Below are positions 52,101 to 57,973 of a stretch of DNA of 57,973 bases, one piece after another. The notes under the pieces are model-generated. The model searched no databases. It was not told the DNA's origin and saw only the letters and a list, made by a program, of their open reading frames with translations. The stretch's first letter is position 1; each line of letters begins with the position of its first letter. This stretch comes from Nemertoderma westbladi (lineage: Eukaryota > Xenacoelomorpha > Nemertodermatida > Nemertodermatidae), in the NCBI GenBank assembly GCA_032718475.1, contig JAUCBJ010006641.1:1-57973 (forward strand). Direction: 5' to 3'. The position numbers and the translations under genes are program-made.

Positions 52101-52305
52101 AGCGACTCGAGAATTCCCGATACCCTCACTATTTTCAATGTGTGTAAACCGGTACCACAAACGGACACTGAAATCTCACATAAACCACGGACATCCAACA
52201 GGAAAAGATATTGTCAATGCGGACTTTATATATAACTGTTATAACTCTGGCCAATGCGGATTTGCGGCAAAACATAACCGCATACTGCAGTATTTCTTAA
52301 AATAA
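49060..52305 (+). CDS. LINE ORF2: APE endonuclease and reverse transcriptase
   Basis: An intact 1081-codon ORF overlapping the end of ORF1. Residues about 80-320 are an APE endonuclease: MCTFNSKGL, SIQEHWLD (Glu about 107), LLDANAD, and ALSDHSPVV (Asp-His about 313). Reverse transcriptase spans about 590-850: NSYRPIATVSVFGKLFE, motif A FQLDIAGAFDHVS at about 690, GVKQGSLLSPTLF, motif C CYADDIVLL at about 789. The C terminus has no RNase H visible to me. It would copy the element RNA at a nicked target. The clade is not certain; the two-ORF plan and APE domain fit the CR1/Jockey-like assemblage. How translation passes from ORF1 to ORF2 (reinitiation or frameshift) is not shown. Confidence 0.88.
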   Translation: MEAQTNLNITVVALIPYPGIDFSIGSNDTETGIVISDGLKQNKENINVKVKVSSHITGTTQTNDTIRKNSYTINETLVRMCTFNSKGLSSSIDYLDCLCTNMDIISIQEHWLDMAELKYLVFSRYGDFHCESLVSNLMDNPNRVRGAGGVLLMIRKSLIKSKTKQCSNDDIVGSLIEMHNSNLQFIFLSGYAPDTSKPKEQYDDFLGRIKQILECNNQAIPYILLDANADLGNTCGQRWTKEHPNRNGRLLSEFLAANNLVAVDTYGKFSGPSVTFRGPQGDSYIDHILTTNPGDQLIVSGEVINPHVHALSDHSPVVAEIAIVNEHNTNNKENTQEFTKRLPRVAWSKATTAQLNSYKEYVENKLDNLHSSSMNSFDWTSEELNRYTEEMQRAITEGANLFIPVSKFRKKTTNIRIRNKLISSHANTTKELYKIWKQNGKIKRDSFSIALKESKKSLRHLRNWLAKQSVRSKTGGIVHNRNNPHEFWKDFSTKEGTAPISMAKSLRDNLIHVMNSAETDAESELDKVVIELKLLSEGRSPPTISEGTVKHAILALARGKSPDFFNLSAEDILHLDENYAAVHLCNIFNASIRLQTVPEVYGRTLITYIHKSGNRGTTRPNSYRPIATVSVFGKLFEAITLKQFILPYISTNSCQYGYKKGVGSDLVVALIQEIIESHRQRNQSLYIFQLDIAGAFDHVSYSVLFKTLSEHICPFICLTLINYYRVGLLSLKFGDMILTNGIRTRIGVKQGSLLSPTLFNVYLKGALDSVEKTGLGVSFHNIWSGLVCYADDIVLLCNNKEEITSMLALLSYEMDKLNLNMEPTKSKWMSIIPKNTYRPLFINSANCLFPESQTIKFLGHTLYGNNNCNTNYSVIIQTLASMSQAFHKNGWTIRWYTINTVFNLWSRMAIPAILYKIKFIIGNLNQDEIESMNAYYRKILRGLLYVGSYVNNATLRKLSGCRDLSLEVYRDVTNCMLRLVVSPHLKLQLLLRLGLIWNYQSKRRYPGLGSTYMRATREFPIPSLFSMCVNRYHKRTLKSHINHGHPTGKDIVNADFIYNCYNSGQCGFAAKHNRILQYFLK

Positions 52306-52439
52306 TTATCTTTTGCACAGATTTTTCCTCCATTTACAATAATTAACCTATGAACCTTATGACATTTTTAATTTTGTATAGTTTGTTCGGTTTTTATTCA
52401 GTATTAATATATACTTTTTACTTCAATATAAATACCGGC

Positions 52440-53234
52440 TTGACCGGTGTACCTTGTGAAAACCCTCATAAAACTCAGAAGCTTCCGGTATTAAAGCTTC
52501 CGGTTTTCAGTGGCAATCCAGTCGACTGGACTAACTTTTGGGATAGATTTAACGACGCCGTTCATAGCCGTTCTGATTTAGCTGGGGCGACGAAGTTTTC
52601 CTACCTAGAAGGGCAGCTCAGCGGAGATGCTGCCAGACTAGTCGACAACTTCCAAAGATCGAACGAAGATTACGAGGAAGCTGTCCAGTTACTACGCGAA
52701 TCGTTCGGTAAACCGCAATTAATTATGCGGTCGCGTTTACATCTACTTCTAGATTTGGAGTCCCCGGGTGTGTCATCTCGGGAACTTGCTGCGTTCCGAG
52801 CTATGTACGAGGCTCAGATACGTGGCATTAGGAATCTCGGTGGTAATGTGGAAGAGGCGGGATATGTCTATTCTGAAATTTTGTTGAGGAAACTTCCCGC
52901 CAAAATCCGAGATAACATTAATCGTGCGGCTCGAACTTCATATTGGACCCTTGACGAACTACGTAAAGCTCTTCAAGAGGAGATCGAGCAGTTAACTTCG
53001 CTAGAATCCCAGCCAACAATTTCTTCGAAGGGAAAGGGAGGTTGGGTCGACAAGAAGAGGTTTTCTCCGGAAGACGTCAGAGGCGGAACCACCGGTTCGT
53101 TCTCCGTCTCATCTCCATCATCGAAGACGTTCACTAATAGACCTATAAGGCCGATAAAATGCTTCCTGTGTAAGGGTGAGCATAGCGTTCGTTTCTGCGA
53201 TATATATAAAACGCCTGATAAGAAAGCACAATGA
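52440..53234 (+). pseudogene. BEL/Pao gag, main part (DUF1759 and zinc knuckle)
   Basis: It resumes at about TGLTGVPCEN. LPVFSGNPVDWTNFWDRF is the DUF1759 signature, followed by KFSYLEGQLSGDAARLV, VQLLRESFGKP and ILLRKLPAKIRDNI. The end has CFLCKGEHSVRFC, a zinc knuckle. A TGA at 53232-53234 stops it; the same frame then continues with a second Cys-rich knuckle (LCTNCLKPEHS...CFVCNSRHH). An open frame extends back to 52350, but those first ~30 residues are hydrophobic LINE/UTR-derived sequence. Confidence 0.82.
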
Positions 53235-53258
53235 ATTACAATGCTTCAATGCTTCAAT

Positions 53259-53490
53259 GAATTAAAGCTGTGTACCAACTGTTTAAAACCGGAACATTCG
53301 AACTTATCGAAGTGTTCGACTCAAAATTGTTTCGTTTGTAACAGTCGCCATCATACAGTGCTTCACGGTTCCACGAATTAAAGCTGTGTACCAACTGTTT
53401 AAAACCGGAACATTCGAACTTATCGAAGTGTTCGACTCAAAATTGTTTCGTTTGTAACAGTCGCCATCATACAGTGCTACACGGTTCCAC
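53259..53490 (+). repeat. 116-bp tandem duplication between gag and pol
   Basis: GAATTAAAGCTGTG starts at 53259 and again at 53375; the two 116-bp copies differ at one visible base (GCTTCAC/GCTACAC). Each encodes the second zinc knuckle. Because 116 is not a multiple of 3, it moves pol out of the gag frame; with one copy, gag and pol would share a frame. Confidence 0.93.
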
Positions 53491-56400
53491 GTTATTACAA
53501 TCCCAAGCATCTAGCTCTAGAGACACAAACCGACAACCGACTGCATCTAGTGGTTCAAAGGGAAGTGTTGCCTCCGTCTCCTTTTCTACTCTGGTTACCG
53601 ATAACCATTCAACGCTACTACCGACTGCCGTAGTTCCGGTTATTAGCGATAATAATCGTCGTACCTATAAGTTGCGGGCGCTTTTCGATCAAGGCTCGCA
53701 ACGTACTCTATTGCTCCGCCAAGCTGCTGAATCATTACATCTTCCTATTGTGGAACGGATTTGGATCGGTATCGATGGGATTAATAGTGACGGATTGTGT
53801 CAATGGTACGATGTAGTTTCATTTAACGTTGAAACCTCAGATGGTTTCGTGGAAACAAACGCTATTTTAGTTGATAGATTGCCTCGTTTGTCGACTCCGG
53901 GCCGTTCCGCGATCGTCGATCGGTTTACATTACAAGGATTTAGTTTAGCGGATCCTTGCCGTGGGGATTCCATTTCCAATATTTGTTTACTTATTGGTAG
54001 TGATCAGTATTTCAATTTTGTTTACAATGATAATGTTATAAATGACGTAAATGTATTACCATCCAATTTGGGTAATATCATAGTAGGAAATGTACATTCT
54101 GGTAAGATTTCTGATACACGTATACAAAATAACGTTATTTCTGTTATGCACATTGGCATTAGTGTAAATCATAATTTTGAATATTGCAATGTTAAACCAA
54201 GTGAATTATGTCTCCAATGTAATGACGTTTCTGTATGTTTAGAACGTTTGTGGAGTTTAGATGAAATTGGTATTAATATGAATGCTACCAATTTTGATCA
54301 CGAAACAGCTATTCTTGAATTTAATAATAGCATTGAATATAGTGATGGTATGTACATTACAAGGTTGCCATGGTTACAAAACCACGCCCATTTATCACTA
54401 AACTACGGTTTATGTAGAAAACGGTTAGAATCTACATTAAATAAATTACGTAGAAACCCAGACTTTCTAACTTGTTACAATAACTTAGTTAATGAGCAGT
54501 TAACTAGAAATTTTATTGAATTAGTTCCTGTTGATGATATTTTTGTATCCAATGGAATCACTCGTAGCGGTAATCTGGTGCACTATATACCACACCACGG
54601 TGTAGAAAAACCGCAATCCGCCACTACTCCTTTACGTATAGTGTATGATTGTTCTTCTGGTAGCGGTAAAAACAATGTCAGTTTAAATGATTGTTTGTTA
54701 ACTGGTCCGCCTACAAATCAAATACTGTATGATTTATTGTTACGTTTTCGTATTCATAATTTCTGTGCTATTTCTGATATTGAAAAGGCTTATTTTCAAA
54801 TAGGGTTAGCCGAAATAGACCGTGACGTCACTAGATTTCTTTGGCCTAAAGATCCATTTGATCTTAATAGTCCAATTTTGACTTATAGATTTAAAGTGGT
54901 TTTATTTGGTGCAAACTGTAGCCAATTTTTGTTGAACTCAACTATTCAACATCACCTTAAACAGTGTAATGCTCCTATTGCAAAAATAATTTTGCAAAAT
55001 ATGTATGTAGACAATTTACAGGATACAGAGGTATCCGAAGATCGACTTATTGATTTTTACATTCAAAGTCGCGCTATTTTAAGGGAAGGTGGGTTTCCTT
55101 TGCGACAATGGTTCACAAATTCACCGAAATTGAGTAACATTATTAGACTGAATGGTGACGGTCCTACAACTGACAAACCTGACACCTTGATTTTTGGTAT
55201 TAATTGGAATATTAATGCAGACACCTTAGGTTTTCCAACCCGCAAAATTGACGTTCCTGACATTGACAAACTGACAAAACGCCATGTTGTTAGTTCTGCT
55301 CCAAAGATATATGATCCCTATGGGTGGTTAGTTCCGGTTACTATTCGTTCTAAAATGCTAATTCAAGAACTCTGGAAATTAAATTTGAAATGGGATGACG
55401 TCATTCCTAGTAATCTGGCTCGTGATTGGTCAAAATTAGTTTGTGATTTGAATCTATTATCCGCCTTCTCCATGCCTAGAATGTTGCCACTATCAGACCA
55501 AACTGATTTTCATTGCTTTTGTGATGCATCAACTAAGGCTTATGGTGCCGTTGTTTACATGGTTAACAGCAATGGTTCTGCTTTAGTAACAGCCAAGGCA
55601 CGTGTTACTCCGGTTAAGAGTGTTGAACGTTTAGCCAGTGGCAGCCTCACTTTGCCGCAGTTGGAATTGACTGCCATTTTAGTTGGAGCTAGACTATTAA
55701 CTTACGTTTCTAATATTTATTACAAGGAATTTTTATGCGGTTGTCTTTTCCTATGGTCTGACAGCACTATTGCTCTATGTTGGTTACAGTCAATCAAACT
55801 GGATAAACCGTATGTACGTAATCGAGTTTTAGAAATTAGAGAATTACTACCTACTACTACATTCAAACATGTGGGTACGAATGACAATCCAAGTGATCTT
55901 TTAACAAGGGGTATCAATTATTCCAAGTTTATTATTTCTGATTTGTGGAAATATGGCCCAGATTGGTTACCAGATTGTACCCGTTGGCCAAATTCCGTGG
56001 TAATAGCTTCTGTTGCTAGTAACCTTATTGATGCTGAGAAGAACGACAACGATAAGATTACCAGCATTCTTGGAGATGGAGAAAGGGATGTTATTACCGA
56101 TGTCTTAAACCCAGCCGATTATAGCGACTACAGTCGTCTATTACGAGTATCTGCCTGGATTCTGAGATTCGTCCGTAATCTCAAATGTCACGGTAGCTCT
56201 TATTGTAATATTGCTCCTGTTCTTGGTGTTAATGACATTAAGGCAGCCGAAACTTATTGGGTACATAGAATCCAACGTGAGACTTTCACTGAAGTCTTGG
56301 ATTTCCTTACGACAAAGGGAAATAAGCCCATGGTTTGTAGACGAACACCAGTGCTTGTAAAACAACTACAACTTTTCTTAGATGACACTAATATAATTCG

Positions 56401-57760
56401 TAGTAAGGGTCGCATTGATTACGCTGATTTAAATTGGAACACGAAATTTCCAATTTTGTTGCCTTCTAAACATAGGATTACCGACTTAATCATCTTGGAT
56501 TTCCATTATCGTCACATGCATGTGGGAGCTTCTCAGACTATCATGCATATTAGACAAAACTGGTGGATTCCTCGTATCAGACAGAGAGTAAACTCCTTAG
56601 TCCGTAGTTGTAAAAATTGCATTCGTGTTCAAGGACCGTCTTATTCATCAGTTCCCATTCCTCCCTTACCTGCCTATCGTGTCCAGGTGTCTCGGCCCTT
56701 CAACACAACTGGTGTTGATTATACAGGCGCTTTACAAGTGGAAGAATGCAACGAAATTGTTAAGGCATACCTTGTTCTTTTTACGTGCGCTTCCTCTAGG
56801 GCTGTCCATTGGGAAGTCGTACGGGACAATTCAGTCAAAACTTTCTTATGTGCGCTACGTAGATTTATAGCGCGTAGAGGATGTCCGTCGCGTTTTATAA
56901 GTGACAATTCAACCACATTCATTGGTGCTGACCTAGATTTACGAGACTTACAAGGTGACTCATCAGTTCAGAGTTACCTCTTATCACAACGTTGTTCTTG
57001 GGAATTCATCCCTCCGTATTCTCCTTGGTTTGGAGGGCTCTACGAGCGATTGATCGGAATAGGGAAAAGTATTTTGAAGAGGGCATTAGGACGTCGCATT
57101 ATCGATTTCGAGGCTCTGCAGACCATTGTAACAGAGGTTGAAGCAATGATGAACGACCGGCCATTAACCTATGTTAGTTCTAACGTTGGAGAAGTAGAAC
57201 CCTTAACACCCTCTATGCTACTCATCGGACATCGCATCTCAGGATATCCTGTCGATATTGAAGAGAGTAACAATCTGAATAATGATCCTCCGTTCGGAAT
57301 TCGAGAGGGGCTAATCGAACGCCATCAATATCTTGAGAACATTCTTAATCGAGCATGGTGTCTGTGGAATAAGGATTATTTGTCAACATTACGCGAGTTT
57401 CATCGGGGTACAGCCAAGGAAATTATACGATCTCCAAATATCGGCGATGTTGTATTGATTGGTGACAAGATACCTCGTATGCAGTGGTCATTAGGAAAGG
57501 TCATCGAGTTACATAAAGGTATAGATGGTCATGTACGATCAGTGACATTAAGGACTAAGAATGGTAGTTGTGTAAGGCCAATCAAGCGTCTTTATCCCTT
57601 GGAGTGCCCTGATGTTCATGACCCTACACCCACATTGACTTCGACCGAAACTACTGTTGAAACAGCTAATGTAGTTCGACCGAAACGTAAAGCTGCTATT
57701 GACGCAAGACGTAAAATTATGCAAGTCTATGAAAGTGAAAGTGAAGGTGAAAGCGATTGA
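53474..57760 (+). CDS. BEL/Pao pol: protease, reverse transcriptase, RNase H, integrase
   Basis: A 1428-codon open frame. Residues about 65-150 are an aspartic protease (LRALFDQGSQRTLL, Asp about 72). RT spans about 380-600: IVYDCSSGS, ISDIEKAYFQI (about 432), and NMYVDNLQDT at about 510, where the second Asp of YxDD is Asn. RNase H spans about 675-830 (CFCDASTKAYGAVVYM, LELTAILVGA, WSDSTIALCWLQS). The integrase zinc finger is at about 1000-1055 (HYRHMHVG...CKNC). The DDE core has VDYTG (about 1081), ISDNSTTF (about 1143) and YERLIG (about 1190), followed by a C-terminal VVLIGDKIPRMQW domain. The start is within the duplicated knuckle, so no independent initiation is implied; pol is normally made as a gag-pol fusion. 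The YVDN change and the upstream frameshift make this copy probably non-autonomous. Confidence 0.9.
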   Translation: MLHGSTLLQSQASSSRDTNRQPTASSGSKGSVASVSFSTLVTDNHSTLLPTAVVPVISDNNRRTYKLRALFDQGSQRTLLLRQAAESLHLPIVERIWIGIDGINSDGLCQWYDVVSFNVETSDGFVETNAILVDRLPRLSTPGRSAIVDRFTLQGFSLADPCRGDSISNICLLIGSDQYFNFVYNDNVINDVNVLPSNLGNIIVGNVHSGKISDTRIQNNVISVMHIGISVNHNFEYCNVKPSELCLQCNDVSVCLERLWSLDEIGINMNATNFDHETAILEFNNSIEYSDGMYITRLPWLQNHAHLSLNYGLCRKRLESTLNKLRRNPDFLTCYNNLVNEQLTRNFIELVPVDDIFVSNGITRSGNLVHYIPHHGVEKPQSATTPLRIVYDCSSGSGKNNVSLNDCLLTGPPTNQILYDLLLRFRIHNFCAISDIEKAYFQIGLAEIDRDVTRFLWPKDPFDLNSPILTYRFKVVLFGANCSQFLLNSTIQHHLKQCNAPIAKIILQNMYVDNLQDTEVSEDRLIDFYIQSRAILREGGFPLRQWFTNSPKLSNIIRLNGDGPTTDKPDTLIFGINWNINADTLGFPTRKIDVPDIDKLTKRHVVSSAPKIYDPYGWLVPVTIRSKMLIQELWKLNLKWDDVIPSNLARDWSKLVCDLNLLSAFSMPRMLPLSDQTDFHCFCDASTKAYGAVVYMVNSNGSALVTAKARVTPVKSVERLASGSLTLPQLELTAILVGARLLTYVSNIYYKEFLCGCLFLWSDSTIALCWLQSIKLDKPYVRNRVLEIRELLPTTTFKHVGTNDNPSDLLTRGINYSKFIISDLWKYGPDWLPDCTRWPNSVVIASVASNLIDAEKNDNDKITSILGDGERDVITDVLNPADYSDYSRLLRVSAWILRFVRNLKCHGSSYCNIAPVLGVNDIKAAETYWVHRIQRETFTEVLDFLTTKGNKPMVCRRTPVLVKQLQLFLDDTNIIRSKGRIDYADLNWNTKFPILLPSKHRITDLIILDFHYRHMHVGASQTIMHIRQNWWIPRIRQRVNSLVRSCKNCIRVQGPSYSSVPIPPLPAYRVQVSRPFNTTGVDYTGALQVEECNEIVKAYLVLFTCASSRAVHWEVVRDNSVKTFLCALRRFIARRGCPSRFISDNSTTFIGADLDLRDLQGDSSVQSYLLSQRCSWEFIPPYSPWFGGLYERLIGIGKSILKRALGRRIIDFEALQTIVTEVEAMMNDRPLTYVSSNVGEVEPLTPSMLLIGHRISGYPVDIEESNNLNNDPPFGIREGLIERHQYLENILNRAWCLWNKDYLSTLREFHRGTAKEIIRSPNIGDVVLIGDKIPRMQWSLGKVIELHKGIDGHVRSVTLRTKNGSCVRPIKRLYPLECPDVHDPTPTLTSTETTVETANVVRPKRKAAIDARRKIMQVYESESEGESD

Positions 57761-57885
57761 ATTTATATTTGAAAGATATTTTTAATCAAATTTCTATGTA
57801 AACATATTTGTGTCTTACTAGTTTTGTCTTATCCATGAAGCTAAGTATCTGTTGTGCAAATATGTATTTTCTCTGGGGCCCAGTG
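57761..57885 (+). other. BEL/Pao 3' leader with purine-rich tract
   Basis: Short non-coding stretch after the pol stop. CTCTGGGGCCCAGTG ends immediately before the 3' LTR and is the likely polypurine priming site. Confidence 0.55.
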
Positions 57886-57973
57886 TGTCCCAAATATACT
57901 GTATTTAGGATGATCAGCTGGGTGCTTTCAGTTGGTAGTTCAGTCAGGCAGTACGGCAGTAGAGTACACTGTG
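57886..57973 (+). repeat. BEL/Pao 3' LTR, first 88 bp
   Basis: Matches 44310-44397 with two substitutions; the window ends inside it. Confidence 0.93.

Larger units (their letters stand above)
45219..52349 (+). mobile_element. Two-ORF APE-type LINE inserted in the BEL gag
   Basis: Sequence between the gag halves: a 5' UTR of about 490 bp with two related hairpins, ORF1 (45705-49127), ORF2 (49060-52305, overlapping ORF1 by 68 bp in another frame) and a short 3' UTR. Exact ends and a target duplication were not resolved; AT-rich sequence to about 52435 may also belong to the LINE. Both ORFs are open, so this is a young copy. Confidence 0.85.
44310..57973 (+). mobile_element. BEL/Pao LTR retrotransposon (runs off the window)
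   Basis: 5' LTR 44310-44569, primer-binding site, split gag (44766-45218 and about 52440-53234), pol (53474-57760), purine-rich tract near 57871-57882 and start of the 3' LTR (57886-57973). A LINE of about 7.1 kb is inserted in gag. The 88 visible bases of the 3' LTR differ from the 5' LTR at two positions, indicating a fairly recent insertion. Confidence 0.92.

Overview
The window is animal (metazoan) nuclear DNA, not bacterial or viral. It has GT-AG spliced exons of a C2H2 zinc-finger/SAM-domain gene, BEL/Pao and Ty1/copia LTR retrotransposons, three kinds of LINE, a TTAA-flanked DNA transposon, an integrase-type DNA transposon and long satellite arrays, all in AT-rich sequence. The species cannot be fixed from the sequence; a marine or other invertebrate is my guess.

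1-25318 is a tandem segmental duplication of about 13 kb. Copy A is 1 to about 12375 and copy B about 12968 to 25318. Each copy holds, in order: a poly-C-marked left flank; a CpG-rich CCGGA satellite with a 154-bp monomer that expands internally by 21-bp steps; a hexanucleotide satellite; a unique stretch; and the last two exons of a zinc-finger/SAM gene, whose stop codon lies in a 41-bp minisatellite. The copies differ sharply: copy A has (ACCAAT)n where copy B has 3.4 kb of (ACAAGT)n, copy A alone has a 200-bp tandem repeat, and copy A alone has a 2.6-kb TTAA-type transposon whose near-empty site is visible in copy B.

25320-31240 holds a decayed LINE scrap and a badly degraded copia element on the minus strand, with domains in the order gag, zinc knuckle, protease, integrase, reverse transcriptase, RNase H.

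31243-44309 is a foldback-like DNA transposon with inverted arms of about 0.6-0.8 kb. The arms are arrays of the perfect palindrome TACTGCAGTA at mostly 22-bp spacing. It encodes a truncated rve-type (DDE) integrase and has been invaded repeatedly: by a small foldback element; by an RTE-like LINE with an intact 1105-codon ORF flanked by 287-bp direct repeats; by an inverted, 5'-truncated copy of the same LINE with a clean 12-bp target duplication; by a 234-bp tandem repeat; and, inside the right arm, by a NeSL/R2-group LINE with Ulp1 protease, PHD finger, RT and restriction-like endonuclease in one 1348-codon ORF.

44310-57973 is a BEL/Pao element. Its LTR starts in the next TACTGCAGTA palindrome and its 3' LTR runs off the window. 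Its gag is split by a two-ORF APE-type LINE whose ORF1 joins a SAP domain, 23-residue repeats, a Ulp1-like protease, a coiled coil and an RRM-like end. The BEL pol is one long ORF but is probably dead or dying: an in-frame TGA and a 116-bp frameshifting duplication separate gag from pol, and the RT motif reads YVDN instead of YVDD.

The most unusual features are the palindromic-array arms with two retroelements inserted in neighbouring palindromes, the 287-bp target-like duplication, the two unrelated LINEs that both carry Ulp1-type proteases, and the hexamer swap between the two segmental copies.
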